A stretch of DNA of 64,000 nt from JAZMZS01 sp045120955 (GCA_045120955.1 JBGVFH010000005.1:1-64000), one strand, 5' to 3'. Shown: positions 16,172 to 25,551, counted from the first letter of the stretch. Numbers and translations: made by a program. Notes: generated by a model from the sequence alone, not told the origin.

Positions 16172-16975
16172 TTGTATGAGGACATGAAGGCATTTCCGTT
16201 TTGTGTCGGCGGCTTCCCCTTACATATTCCTTTATCGGGGGTTTCGTTTTGCGATTCAAGCTATCACATCAGAAGAACAAACTCTGGTGTTTCGGTCATT
16301 GAATACATCATCGACGGTGCGGGCTACGTTGACTTCAACGGAGAGGTGCACCATGTATGCAAGGACACGATATACTTTCTGCCGCAAGGCACAGACCAAT
16401 ACTATTATGCCGACAAGGACGACCCCTTTACCAAGATATTTCTTAACATAAAAGGCACTCTATGCGAACAGCTCACATCGGCATACGGGCTGACAGACAA
16501 GCACTTTTTTGCGGGAGGCGGGCTGAAAAAGGTATTTGAAAAGATCCCCTCCATCATCCATTCGTCAATGAAGGACGACGAGATACAGTCTGCTCTGCAG
16601 GGTGTTTTTGTCGAGATATTGTCCTCCCTTTACCGTGCGCAAGCGGATGCAAAGCACAGCGAGGAAGCGCTGATTCTAAAGGGGTATCTCGACAAAAACA
16701 CGGATCGGATAGTCAGCGGTGAGGAGCTGTCAAAGGTCATATTCCGCTCTCCCGATTACTGTCTCAAGCTCTTTGGGCGTGAGTTCGGCACAACGCCGTA
16801 TGCCTATCAGATAAAAAGCAAAATGCTCATAGCAAAGTCACTGCTCACCGACACGGAGATGTCTGTAGGGGAGATAGCCGAGTCGCTCGGGTACAGCGAT
16901 TTTCACTATTTTTCAAATCTTTTCAAGACAAAATGCGGCTGCCGCCCAACGACCTATCGCAAGGGAAAGCGCTGA
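16172..16975 (+). CDS. AraC family transcriptional regulator
   Basis: 267 residues with TTG start at 16172 (GTGAGG 8 bases upstream); an ATG at 16184 is possible but poorly spaced. The N-terminal cupin-like ligand domain is at about 15-90 (VIEYIIDGAGYVDFNGE...DTIYFLPQGTDQYYYA). The C-terminal pair of helix-turn-helix motifs is at about 170-265 (SGEELSKVIFRSPDYCLKLF; MSVGEIAESLGYSDFHYFSN LF). It is divergent from the glutaminase-like/GH43 operon with 97 bp between, so it very likely controls that operon in response to a sugar. Confidence 0.9.
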   Translation: MYEDMKAFPFCVGGFPLHIPLSGVSFCDSSYHIRRTNSGVSVIEYIIDGAGYVDFNGEVHHVCKDTIYFLPQGTDQYYYADKDDPFTKIFLNIKGTLCEQLTSAYGLTDKHFFAGGGLKKVFEKIPSIIHSSMKDDEIQSALQGVFVEILSSLYRAQADAKHSEEALILKGYLDKNTDRIVSGEELSKVIFRSPDYCLKLFGREFGTTPYAYQIKSKMLIAKSLLTDTEMSVGEIAESLGYSDFHYFSNLFKTKCGCRPTTYRKGKR

Positions 16976-17057
16976 GTACGGTCGTATCACACGGACGATG
17001 CTTTTTCGCAATTATCTACAAAATTCACAAAACAAGCTTCCGTTTTATGCATATATA

Positions 17058-17086
17058 TTGACTTTTTAACCATAAAATGATAAAAT
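17058..17086 (+). promoter_or_regulatory. Sigma-A type promoter of the iorAB operon
   Basis: TTGACT (17058-17063), exactly 17 bp, TAAAAT (17081-17086). Confidence 0.8.
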
Positions 17087-17089
17087 AGA

Positions 17090-17298
17090 CGATAAGATCT
17101 ATTTGTCAAAAGCAAAAGCTATGACTATTGTACATTCGCTTTAAAGGAATGCGCACGAATACGCGCCTGACACGGCACTTATTAAAATACCCCCGACCTG
17201 CCCGAGACGAGAAAGCTTACCCGACACAAATATAAGCTTGCCGAAACGGCGGCGAGGGGCTGGCAGCTTTACAAAACAAAGCATAAGGAGATCGACTG
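17090..17298 (+). other. Long 5' leader of the iorAB operon
   Basis: About 205 nt separate the promoter from the iorA start, with no ORF. It contains a possible stem AAGCTTA/TAAGCTT (17209-17237) and C-rich and G-rich segments that could pair. No known riboswitch or T-box sequence was recognised. A regulatory leader is possible. Confidence 0.4.
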
Positions 17299-19023
17299 AT
17301 GAAAAAACTGATGATAGGAAACCGTGCGGTAGCAGAAGGACTGCATGACGGAGGACTCGGTGTTGTATCCAGCTACCCCGGCACCCCCTCCACGGAAATT
17401 ACCGAATTTTTGTCTGAATTTGATGATATACACTCCGAGTGGGCTCCGAACGAAAAGGTTGCCTGCGAGGTAGCATTCGGCGCAAGCCTTGCGGGAGCAC
17501 GCTCCGCCTGCGCTATGAAGCACGTCGGACTAAACGTAGCGGCTGACCCGCTCTTTACCCTCTCATACACAGGTGTCAGCGGCGGTCTTGTAATATGCGT
17601 AGCGGACGACCCCGCAATGCATTCCTCGCAAAACGAGCAGGATTCCCGCCATTATGCGATAGCGGCAAAGGTGCCGATGCTCGAGCCTTCCGACTCGGCT
17701 GAGGCGTACTCTTTTGCAAAATCGGCATTTGAGCTTTCCGAAAAATACGACACTCCCGTGCTTTTGCGTATGTGCACACGCATCGCTCACAGCCAGTCTG
17801 TCGTTGAGACGGAAGAGCGCATACCCGCAACCTTGCGTGAATACAAAAAAGACCCTGCAAAATACATAATGATGCCAAGCAACGCTATAAAGCGCCATCC
17901 GATAGTCGAGGCACGCACAGCGGCATTGACCGAACTTGCGGAGAAATGTGAATATAACTCGGTCGAATACAACTCCGACGAGATAGGCATTATCACCTCG
18001 GGCTGTTCATATTTATATGTAAAAGAGGCACTCGGAGAGAGTGTGAGCATTCTCAAGATAGGCATGCCAAATCCCCTGCCGGTCAAGCTTATACGAGATT
18101 TTGCCTCCAAGGTAAAGAAGCTCTACGTTATAGAGGAGCTTGACCCGATCATCGAAAATCACGTCCGCTCTCTCGGCATTGACGTCACGGGCAAGGAGCT
18201 TTTCTCCGCACTCGGTGAATTTTCACAGCAGACTGTCGCCGCAGCCTTCGGTGCTGAGCCGAAAGAATATGTAACGGCTGAGTCTCAGATACCGAACCGT
18301 CCGCCTATGATGTGCGCAGGCTGTCCCCACCGAGGAATGTTCTACACTCTCTCGAAAAACAAGATAACCGTCCTTGGCGATATCGGCTGCTACACGCTCG
18401 GTGCCGTAGCTCCCCTCAACGCTCTTGACTCGACCTTGTGCATGGGCGCATCCGTATCGGGGCTTCACGGCTTTAATGCGGCACGCAGAGGAGAGAGTGA
18501 GGGAAGATCAGTTGCCGTTATCGGTGACTCGACCTTTATGCATTCGGGTATGACGGGACTTGTGAATGTAGCATACAATCAAACAAACTCGACCGTCATT
18601 ATCCTCGACAACTCTATCACGGGTATGACGGGCCATCAGCAAAACCCCACCACGGGATATGACATCAAGGGCGACCCCGCAGCAAAGATAGACCTCGAGG
18701 CTCTTTGCCATGCTCTCGGTATCAACCGTGTGCGTGTGGTAGACCCGTATGATCTCAAGGCGTGCGAGACCGCCGTAAAGGAGGAGCTGGCGGCAGAGGA
18801 ACCGTCGGTCATCATCTCCCGCCGTCCGTGCGTTCTTCTCAAAAGCGTAAAGCACAACGCACCCCTCGCAGTAGACGCAGACAAGTGCAGATCCTGCAAG
18901 CGTTGTATGGGACTCGGATGCCCTGCGATAAGTCTCAAGGACGGCAAGGCAAAGATCGATAACACTCTGTGCGTAGGATGCGGCGTTTGCAAACAACTCT
19001 GCGCATTTGACGCTATTATATAA
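17299..19023 (+). CDS. iorA: Indolepyruvate ferredoxin oxidoreductase, alpha subunit
   Basis: 574 residues. It oxidises aryl pyruvates (from Trp, Phe, Tyr) to aryl-acetyl-CoA with reduction of ferredoxin. The N-terminal pyrimidine-binding domain has GNRAVAEGLHDGGLGVVSSY PGTPSTEI, a middle domain follows, then the TPP/Mg-binding segment GDIGCYTLGA and GDSTFMHSGMTGL. The C-terminus holds two [4Fe-4S] ferredoxin motifs, CRSCKRCMGLGCP and CVGCGVCKQLCAF. The start has the RBS AAGGAG. It overlaps no gene and is followed 13 bases later by iorB. It is oxygen-sensitive in known members, supporting an anaerobic host. Confidence 0.95.
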   Translation: MKKLMIGNRAVAEGLHDGGLGVVSSYPGTPSTEITEFLSEFDDIHSEWAPNEKVACEVAFGASLAGARSACAMKHVGLNVAADPLFTLSYTGVSGGLVICVADDPAMHSSQNEQDSRHYAIAAKVPMLEPSDSAEAYSFAKSAFELSEKYDTPVLLRMCTRIAHSQSVVETEERIPATLREYKKDPAKYIMMPSNAIKRHPIVEARTAALTELAEKCEYNSVEYNSDEIGIITSGCSYLYVKEALGESVSILKIGMPNPLPVKLIRDFASKVKKLYVIEELDPIIENHVRSLGIDVTGKELFSALGEFSQQTVAAAFGAEPKEYVTAESQIPNRPPMMCAGCPHRGMFYTLSKNKITVLGDIGCYTLGAVAPLNALDSTLCMGASVSGLHGFNAARRGESEGRSVAVIGDSTFMHSGMTGLVNVAYNQTNSTVIILDNSITGMTGHQQNPTTGYDIKGDPAAKIDLEALCHALGINRVRVVDPYDLKACETAVKEELAAEEPSVIISRRPCVLLKSVKHNAPLAVDADKCRSCKRCMGLGCPAISLKDGKAKIDNTLCVGCGVCKQLCAFDAII

Positions 19024-19036
19024 GGAGGATGCTCGC

Positions 19037-19609
19037 ATGAAAACAACAAGTGTTATGATAGTAGGCGTGGGCGGTCAGGGAAGCCTGCTCGCTTCAAAGC
19101 TGCTCGGTCGGCTGCTCACAGACGAAGGACATGACGTAAAGGTAAGCGAGGTGCACGGCATGAGCCAGCGAGGCGGCTCGGTCGTTACATATGTAAAATT
19201 CGGCGATAAGGTGTACTCGCCTATCATCGCAGACGGCGAGGCTGACATCATCATCTCTTTTGAAAAGCTAGAAGCGGCACGCTACGCAAGATATCTCAAA
19301 AAAGACGGCAAGATAGTCGTAAACACTCAGCAGATAGACCCAATGCCCGTTATTATAGGTGCGGCAAAGTACCCCGAGGGTGTGCTTGACGAGCTGACGG
19401 CTAAAGGAGTCTCGGTCGAGGCACTTGACGCTTTGTCTCTTGCTGAGCAGGCAGGTTCTTCAAAGGCGGTAAACATCGTACTCATGGGCAAAGCTGCAAA
19501 GCACTTTGATATTCCGTATGAAAAATGGATAAGCGCCATAGAAAACACCGTTGCACCAAAGTTTGTCGAAATGAATAAAAAGGCTTTTGATCTCGGATAT
19601 CACGCATAA
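19037..19609 (+). CDS. iorB: Indolepyruvate ferredoxin oxidoreductase, beta subunit
   Basis: 190 residues from ATG 19037 (AAGGAGG upstream); an upstream ATG at 19007 lies inside iorA and has no RBS. The gamma-type domain of 2-oxoacid:ferredoxin oxidoreductases is clear: VGVGGQGSLLASKLLGRLL, EVHGMSQRGGSVVTYVKFG and GEADIIISFEKLEAARYARY. It forms the heterodimer with IorA. Downstream are a phenylacetate-CoA ligase-like and an ACT gene, the usual neighbours in gut anaerobes. Confidence 0.94.
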   Translation: MKTTSVMIVGVGGQGSLLASKLLGRLLTDEGHDVKVSEVHGMSQRGGSVVTYVKFGDKVYSPIIADGEADIIISFEKLEAARYARYLKKDGKIVVNTQQIDPMPVIIGAAKYPEGVLDELTAKGVSVEALDALSLAEQAGSSKAVNIVLMGKAAKHFDIPYEKWISAIENTVAPKFVEMNKKAFDLGYHA

Positions 19610-19676
19610 CGGCGAAGCTGCGGCTTTCCCCTGTAAAAACGAGATATTATAATTAAAATGGAAGGTAATAAAAGCA

Positions 19677-20984
19677 ATGGAACAGCGTTACTATCAAAAA
19701 GAAATCGAAACCATGCCCGTAGAGGAGCTAAAAAAGCTCCAATCCGAAAAACTTGTAAAACAAGTAAAGCACGTGTATGGAAATGTACCGTACTACCGTG
19801 CGCTTATGGACGAAAAAGGAGTAAGGCCCGAAGACATACACGGAATAGAGGATCTTCATTTGCTGCCCTTTATCACAAAAGCAGACCTGCGTGATGCATA
19901 CCCTTACGGACTTTTGGCAGTACCGCTCAAGGACTGCGTACGTATTCAGTCCACGTCAGGCACAACAGGCCGCCGTGTGGTTGCTTTCTATACTCAAAAG
20001 GATGTTGACCTGTGGGAGGACTGCTGTGCACGTGCGATAGTTGCGGCAGGCGGAACGAACGAGGATGTTTGTCAGGTCGCATACGGCTACGGACTCTTTA
20101 CGGGAGGACCGGGACTTAACGGAGGCTCTCACAAGGTAGGATGCCTTACTCTGCCGATGTCGTCGGGAAACACGGAGCGTCAGATACAGTTTATGACTGA
20201 CCTTAGCGCAACCATACTCTGCTGTACTCCTTCCTATGCCGCTTATATCGGAGAGTCTCTTGCGGAAAAAGGCTACAAGCCCGAGGACATACCGCTGAAA
20301 GCGGGCATTTTTGGTGCTGAGCCGTGGACTGAGGAGATGCGCCGCAGTATCGAGGCTACGCTCGGAATAAAAGCTTACGATATTTACGGACTCACAGAGA
20401 CTACCGGTCCCGGTGTATCCTTTGAATGTTCCGAGCAGACGGGTATGCACATAAACGAGGACCACTTCCTTGCTGAGATAATAGACCCCGACACGGGAGA
20501 GGTACTGCCGGAAGGAAGCAAGGGCGAGCTTGTATTTACCTCTCTTGACAAGGAGGCGTTTCCTCTGCTGCGTTACCGCACACGTGACATATGCGTTCTT
20601 ACAAGAAAGCCGTGCAGCTGCGGAAGAACACATATAAAAATGTCAAAGCCCATGGGAAGAAGCGACGATATGCTCATCATCAGAGGCGTAAATGTTTTCC
20701 CCAGCCAAATAGAGACTGTACTGCTAAACGAAGGCTATGCGCCTAACTACCAGATAATAGTAGACCGCAAGAACAACACCGACACCTTTGATGTAAACGT
20801 AGAAATGAGCCCCGAGCAGTTCACCGATACGGTAAGCGGCGTAACAGCGCTCGAGAAGAAGCTCGCCGATGCAATGAAAACAATGCTCGGCATCAACCCA
20901 AGCGTTCATCTGGTAGCACCCAAGAGCCTTGCCCGCAGCGAAGGCAAGGCTGTCCGTGTAATCGACAAAAGAAAACTTATTTAA
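19677..20984 (+). CDS. Phenylacetate-CoA ligase family protein
   Basis: 435 residues, full length for PaaK-type adenylate-forming enzymes. The AMP-binding loop STSGTTGRR is at 92-100, then YGYGLFTGG, FGAEPWTEEMR, DIYGLTETTGPGV and a C-terminal lid with GRSDDMLIIRGVNVFPSQIE. It interconverts an aryl acid and its CoA ester with ATP/AMP. With IorAB this lets the cell either make ATP from aryl-CoA or activate aryl acids; in amino-acid fermenters the ATP-forming direction is usually favoured (inference). RBS GGAAGG. Confidence 0.92.
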   Translation: MEQRYYQKEIETMPVEELKKLQSEKLVKQVKHVYGNVPYYRALMDEKGVRPEDIHGIEDLHLLPFITKADLRDAYPYGLLAVPLKDCVRIQSTSGTTGRRVVAFYTQKDVDLWEDCCARAIVAAGGTNEDVCQVAYGYGLFTGGPGLNGGSHKVGCLTLPMSSGNTERQIQFMTDLSATILCCTPSYAAYIGESLAEKGYKPEDIPLKAGIFGAEPWTEEMRRSIEATLGIKAYDIYGLTETTGPGVSFECSEQTGMHINEDHFLAEIIDPDTGEVLPEGSKGELVFTSLDKEAFPLLRYRTRDICVLTRKPCSCGRTHIKMSKPMGRSDDMLIIRGVNVFPSQIETVLLNEGYAPNYQIIVDRKNNTDTFDVNVEMSPEQFTDTVSGVTALEKKLADAMKTMLGINPSVHLVAPKSLARSEGKAVRVIDKRKLI

Positions 20985-21016
20985 ATGAATTATTCAAACG
21001 AAAAGGAGAAAGTATC

Positions 21017-21448
21017 ATGGCAATAAAGCAGCTAACCGTTTTCGTAGAAAATAAACAGGGAGCACTCGTTGAAATAACCGATATGCTCGCAAAAAAGAAT
21101 GTAAACATCAGAGCCTTGTCTATAGCGGACACGCAGGATTTCGGAATTTTGCGTCTGATAGTCAACGACAATGACACCGCTCTTGCCGTTTTGACCGAGC
21201 ATGGCTACCTTATCAAGACCACCGATGTCGTCGGTGTGAAGATAGGCGACGAGCCGGGAAAGCTGTCAAAGGCGCTGGAGGTGCTTGACAGTGCAAGCAT
21301 CAACATGGAGTACCTTTATGCGTTTATGGCACGAACACAAAAGCACGCATATGTAGTTGTCCGTGTGGCAGACAATGACGCTGCCGAGGCATCGCTTACT
21401 GCGGCAGGCTTTCATATGATAACAGACGCAGACATATGCAAGCTCTGA
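21017..21448 (+). CDS. Tandem ACT-domain protein
   Basis: 143 residues made of two ACT domains (about 1-70 and 71-143): QLTVFVENKQGALVEITDML and GVKIGDEPGKLSKALEVLDS, each with the glycine-containing ligand loop. Such stand-alone ACT proteins usually sense amino acids. Its place after iorAB and the aryl-CoA ligase suggests feedback by aromatic amino acids (inference). RBS AAGGAG. Confidence 0.9.
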   Translation: MAIKQLTVFVENKQGALVEITDMLAKKNVNIRALSIADTQDFGILRLIVNDNDTALAVLTEHGYLIKTTDVVGVKIGDEPGKLSKALEVLDSASINMEYLYAFMARTQKHAYVVVRVADNDAAEASLTAAGFHMITDADICKL

Positions 21449-21511
21449 AAAACGGCAAAGCGGTGTAACAGACCCGAGGTGCCGACAGTATAGACAATGC
21501 ACAATCTTCCC

Positions 21512-21562
21512 AAAAAAGCATCTGACGAGGGTGGTAATACACCCATCGGCGGGTGCTTTTTT
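21512..21562 (+). terminator. Terminator of the iorAB operon
   Basis: AAAAAAGCA...TGCTTTTTT outer stem with an inner GGGTG/CACCC hairpin. The AGGGTGGTA inside recalls a T-box core, but there is no specifier stem upstream and no T-box target downstream. Confidence 0.75.
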
Positions 21563-21628
21563 ACCGTAACGGCGCATTATCATTCGTGCCGTTTGGTGCT
21601 TTTTCGTTAATTTCGCAAATATTTAATA

Positions 21629-21684
21629 TTTAACATAGTTTTAACCTTAATACGGTTTTGTATTTAACTTTCATACTATAAAAT
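21629..21684 (+). promoter_or_regulatory. Pho-box promoter of the first Na/Pi cotransporter gene
   Basis: TTTAACA (21629), TTTAACC (21640), TTTAACT (21663) and a -10 TAAAAT (21679-21684). Box offsets are 0, 11, 34 and the -10 is at +50, identical to the promoters at 23578 and 53033. The spacing and sequence match Bacillus-type PhoP/PhoB binding (TTAACA repeats). There is no separate -35, as expected for an activator-dependent promoter. Confidence 0.85.
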
Positions 21685-21746
21685 CCAACGTGTGTAAACT
21701 GCAACTGAATTTTTATTACATATGAGAAAAATCGAGGTAAAACAAC

Positions 21747-23489
21747 ATGGGACTATTTGAAATACTGAACCTTATCGGCGGATTGTCACTTTTCCTTTTC
21801 GGTATGAACTTGATGGGACAGGCACTTGAAAAAAGAGCGGGAAACAAGCTAAAAAACATTCTCAGCTCTATGACCTCAACACCCATAAAGGGCTTTTTCC
21901 TCGGACTTGCCGTCACGGCAGTAATACAGTCCTCCTCCGCTACGACGGTCATGGTCGTCGGCTTTGTAAACTCGGGATTGATGACGCTAAAGCAATCTGT
22001 CGGCATCATCATGGGCTCAAACATCGGAACTACTGTGACCGCATGGATACTTTCTCTTTCCGGTATTGACGGAGATGCTCTCTGGGTACAGCTGCTAAAG
22101 CCTACATCATTTACTCCTATACTTGCACTCATAGGTATCATATTCTATATGTTCCAGAAAAACCCGAAGAGAAAAGACACCGGCATGATCATGCTCGGAT
22201 TTGCCGTTTTGATGTTCGGTATGGACGCTATGTCGGGTGCGGTATCGGGACTTAAGGACAACCCCGAATTTGCAAGTATTCTCACTCTTTTCTCAAATCC
22301 CATCCTCGGAGTTCTGGCAGGTGCGGTAGTAACGGCTATCGTCCAATCCTCCTCTGCCTCTGTAGGTATCCTTCAGGCTCTCTCTACCACAGGTCAGATA
22401 ACCTTTAATGCGGCTATTCCGATAATCATGGGACAGAACATCGGTACTTGTGTCAGTGCGGTTATCTCCTCTGTCGGCGCATCTAAAAACGCAAAGAGGA
22501 CCGCTATGGTGCACCTGCTGTTTAACATCGTAGCAACGCTTGTGCTCCTTCCTATATACTGTATCGTAACATCGCTTGTCAGGTTTGACACTCTTTACGG
22601 CTCTGCAAACGAGCTTGGAATTGCTGTAGCTCACTCGACCTTCAACGTGCTCGCAGTCATTATCCTCATGCCATGCTCCTCTCTCCTTGTAAATCTTGCG
22701 TGCAAGCTCATAAAGGAAGACAACAAAAACGAGGTACAGCTGCTCGACGAGCGACTTCTCGCTACCCCCTCGGTTGCGGTTGAAAGATGCAAGACGGTTG
22801 CAAAGACAATGGCTGACGTTTCCGTCAAGTCCTTTAAGGAGGCGCTGACACTCATTGATAAATACGATGCGGCTCTGTCGCAGAAGATCAGCGAGGATGA
22901 GGACAGCGTAGATATGTATGAGGACAAGCTGGGCTCATATTTGGTAAAGATATCCTCAAAGGAAATAAGCAGCGAGGACAGCAACAATGTAAATACCCTG
23001 CTCCATCTTATCGGTGACTTCGAGAGAATAAGCGACCATGCAATGAACATTGCAGAGTCGGCTGAAGAGATACATGATAAGGACCTCGCCTTCTCACCTG
23101 ATGCAAAGCGGGAGCTGTCGGTCGTTATCGGCGCAATAAATGAGATACTCGACCTATCCCTGCACGCCTTCTGCGAGGGAGATCTCAATGCCGCAGTTAA
23201 GGTAGAGCCGCTTGAGCAGGTGGTAGACGATCTGCGTGACAAGCTCAAGAAAAAGCACATTGCACGTCTGCAAAGAAACGAATGTACGATAGAGATGGGC
23301 TTTATTCTCAGCGATATACTCGCAAACCTCGAACGCATATCCGACCATTGCTCAAACATTGCAGGCTGCCTTATTGAAATGGCACATGAAGATCTTGATA
23401 TACACGAATATCTGCGTAACGTCAAGGACGGAAACGATAAGGAATTCAAAGAGCTTTACGAATATTATCAAATCAAATACAGCCTGTAA
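21747..23489 (+). CDS. Na/Pi cotransporter family protein (NptA-like, with PhoU domain)
   Basis: 580 residues. The N-terminal half has two repeats of the transporter signature (GLAVTAVIQSSSATTVMVVG FVNSG and GAVVTAIVQSSSASVGILQA) within eight or more membrane helices. The C-terminal half (about 350-560) is a PhoU-like helical domain with LLHLIGDFERISDHAMNIAE and NLERISDHCSNIAG. It likely imports phosphate with sodium. A near-identical copy follows at 23716. Both have the same Pho-box promoter, so both should be induced when phosphate is low. RBS GAGG. Confidence 0.93.
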   Translation: MGLFEILNLIGGLSLFLFGMNLMGQALEKRAGNKLKNILSSMTSTPIKGFFLGLAVTAVIQSSSATTVMVVGFVNSGLMTLKQSVGIIMGSNIGTTVTAWILSLSGIDGDALWVQLLKPTSFTPILALIGIIFYMFQKNPKRKDTGMIMLGFAVLMFGMDAMSGAVSGLKDNPEFASILTLFSNPILGVLAGAVVTAIVQSSSASVGILQALSTTGQITFNAAIPIIMGQNIGTCVSAVISSVGASKNAKRTAMVHLLFNIVATLVLLPIYCIVTSLVRFDTLYGSANELGIAVAHSTFNVLAVIILMPCSSLLVNLACKLIKEDNKNEVQLLDERLLATPSVAVERCKTVAKTMADVSVKSFKEALTLIDKYDAALSQKISEDEDSVDMYEDKLGSYLVKISSKEISSEDSNNVNTLLHLIGDFERISDHAMNIAESAEEIHDKDLAFSPDAKRELSVVIGAINEILDLSLHAFCEGDLNAAVKVEPLEQVVDDLRDKLKKKHIARLQRNECTIEMGFILSDILANLERISDHCSNIAGCLIEMAHEDLDIHEYLRNVKDGNDKEFKELYEYYQIKYSL

Positions 23490-23513
23490 AAAGCAAAGCT
23501 ATACAGTCCCCTC

Positions 23514-23548
23514 AAACAGCCTTTCATCAAAGTTGAAAGGCTGTTTTT
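23514..23548 (+). terminator. Intrinsic terminator
   Basis: AAACAGCCTTTCA / TGAAAGGCTGTTT followed by T, separating the two cotransporter genes into independent units. Confidence 0.85.
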
Positions 23549-23577
23549 AGTTTTTATCCGCTGCTTTTTGCCTGCGA

Positions 23578-23633
23578 CTTAACATAGATTTAACATAAAT
23601 ATGCTTTTAGATTTAACCTTGGTACTATATAAT
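23578..23633 (+). promoter_or_regulatory. Pho-box promoter of the second Na/Pi cotransporter gene
   Basis: CTTAACA (23578), TTTAACA (23589), TTTAACC (23612) and a perfect -10 TATAAT (23628-23633): offsets 0, 11, 34 and 50. Confidence 0.87.
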
Positions 23634-23715
23634 GTTAAATAATAATGGCTTTTTGCGCAAAAAAACGTGTTGTTGACAGAAAAATAACACAAATTTAATA
23701 TTCGTGAGGTATTCA

Positions 23716-25458
23716 ATGGGTATATTTGAAATTCTGAGTCTGATGGGTGGACTTGCCCTGTTTCTCTTTGGTATGAACATGATGGGGCAGGCACTCGAAA
23801 AAAGAGCCGGAAACAAGCTCAAAACTATCCTCGGCAACATGACATCAAACACCTTTAAAGGGTTTTTGCTCGGTTTGGGCGTTACGGCGATCATCCAATC
23901 CTCGTCCGCTACGACGGTCATGGTCGTCGGATTTGTAAACTCGGGGCTGATGACACTTCGTCAATCTATCGGCGTTATCATGGGCGCAAACCTCGGTACA
24001 TCCGTCACATCATGGATACTTTCTCTTTCCGGTATTGACGGCGATGTGCTGTGGATACAGCTGTTAAAGCCGTCCTCCTTTACCCCTATACTTGCATTTA
24101 TCGGTATTATATTCTATATGTTCCAGAAAAATCCGAAGAGAAGAGACACAGGACTTATTCTGCTCGGATTTGCCGTTTTGATGTTCGGTATGGAAGCAAT
24201 GTCCGACTCTGTTGCGGGGCTCAAGGACAATCCCGAATTTACACGTATACTTACCCTATTCTCAAATCCCGTACTCGGAGTTATCGTCGGTACCGCTGTA
24301 ACAGCGATCATCCAGTCTTCTTCCGCTTCCGTCGGTATTCTTCAGGCTCTCACCACAACGGGAAGCATCACATACAACACGGCTGTTCCGATCATCATGG
24401 GACAGAACATCGGTACCTGTGTCAGCGCTATGATATCGTCTATCGGTGCTTCGAAAAATGCGAGAAGGGCATCTGTCGTTCACCTTTCTTTTAACATAAT
24501 CGCAACCCTTATCCTCTTGCCACTCTATTATATACTCGTAGCGATACTTCAGCCTGCAATAATCAACGTTGCCGCAACACCGTTCGGAATTGCGGTAGTA
24601 CACACGGTATTTAAAATATTTGCACTTGCGATACTCATGCCCTGCTCGGGACTTCTCGAAAAGCTTGCCTGCAAGATAGTCAAGGATACGGGAAAGGGAG
24701 AGGTACAGCTTCTCGACGAGAGACTTCTCGCTACTCCCACGGTTGCTGTTGAAAGATGCAAGACCGTTGCAAAGACAATGGCTGAGCTATCCGTAACATC
24801 ACTGAAAAAATCGCTCACTCTCATTGAAAATTACAATGAAAAAGATGCAGAGAAGATCCGCATAGATGAAAATGATGTAGATATGTACGAGGACAAGCTC
24901 GGCTCCTATCTTGTAAAAATATCGTCAAAGGAGCTTTCGGGTTCCGACAGCACAGAGGTCAGCAAGCTGCTGCATATAATCGGTGACTTTGAGAGAATAA
25001 GCGACCATGCACTCAATATCGTCGGCTCATCCGAGGAGATAAGCGACAAAGCTCTTTCCTTCTCGGGACAAGCCAAAAGCGAGCTTTCCGTTATGACGAA
25101 AGCCGTAGACGAGATACTAGACCTCTCGCTCCGTGCATTCTGCGATGAAGACCTCGATGCGGCTGTCAAGGTAGAGCCTCTTGAGCAGGTAGTAGATCAT
25201 CTGCGTGACGAGCTCAAGAAAAAGCATATCTCAAGATTGCAGAAAAACGAATGTACGATCGAGATGGGCTTTGTTCTCAGCGACATACTGACAAGCCTTG
25301 AACGTATTTCCGATCATTGCTCGAACATAGCGGGCTGTCTTATCGAAATGTCACATGAAAACCTTGATATACACGGATATCTGCGCAACGTCAAGGGCGG
25401 AGATGACAAGGAATTCAAAGATTTTTACGAGTATTACAAGGTAAAATACAGTATATAA
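23716..25458 (+). CDS. Na/Pi cotransporter family protein, tandem paralogue
   Basis: 580 residues from ATG 23716 (GTGAGGT upstream); an in-frame GTG at 23704 is part of that RBS. It has the same architecture as its neighbour, with GLGVTAIIQSSSATTVMVVG and TAVTAIIQSSSASVGILQA, then a PhoU-like domain (LLHIIGDFERISDHALNIV, SLERISDHCSNIAG). Identity is high over the whole length, lowest in the loop near 270-290 and in the first PhoU helix. It is a tandem duplication with separate but matching promoters. Different affinity or expression timing is possible but not shown by the sequence. Confidence 0.93.
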   Translation: MGIFEILSLMGGLALFLFGMNMMGQALEKRAGNKLKTILGNMTSNTFKGFLLGLGVTAIIQSSSATTVMVVGFVNSGLMTLRQSIGVIMGANLGTSVTSWILSLSGIDGDVLWIQLLKPSSFTPILAFIGIIFYMFQKNPKRRDTGLILLGFAVLMFGMEAMSDSVAGLKDNPEFTRILTLFSNPVLGVIVGTAVTAIIQSSSASVGILQALTTTGSITYNTAVPIIMGQNIGTCVSAMISSIGASKNARRASVVHLSFNIIATLILLPLYYILVAILQPAIINVAATPFGIAVVHTVFKIFALAILMPCSGLLEKLACKIVKDTGKGEVQLLDERLLATPTVAVERCKTVAKTMAELSVTSLKKSLTLIENYNEKDAEKIRIDENDVDMYEDKLGSYLVKISSKELSGSDSTEVSKLLHIIGDFERISDHALNIVGSSEEISDKALSFSGQAKSELSVMTKAVDEILDLSLRAFCDEDLDAAVKVEPLEQVVDHLRDELKKKHISRLQKNECTIEMGFVLSDILTSLERISDHCSNIAGCLIEMSHENLDIHGYLRNVKGGDDKEFKDFYEYYKVKYSI

Positions 25459-25462
25459 GACA

Positions 25463-25483
25463 AAAGCGGGCACTGCCCGCTTT
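25463..25483. terminator. GCGGGC hairpin terminator (R-element first stem alone)
   Basis: AAAGCGGG CACTG CCCGCTTT. It equals the first stem of the R repeats in reverse complement, but the rest of the repeat is absent. Confidence 0.7.
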
Positions 25484-25518
25484 CTTGCCCTATTCCGGTC
25501 GTGACTAATATCTCGCTC

Positions 25519-25551
25519 AAAGCATTGAAACCCTAGTGTTTTCAATGCTTT
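25519..25551 (+). terminator. Second terminator hairpin after the paralogue
   Basis: AAAGCATTGAAA / TTTCAATGCTTT around CCCTAGTG, followed by T-rich sequence. Confidence 0.7.

Noticed and set aside
21520..21560. AGGGTGGTA resembling a T-box core
   Set aside because: No specifier stem or AGTA-type loops upstream, downstream gene is a Pi transporter, and the sequence forms an ordinary terminator.
25463..25483. Seventh copy of the R repeat
   Set aside because: Only the GCGGGC hairpin is present; none of the body or the 3' block follows, so it is listed as a terminator.
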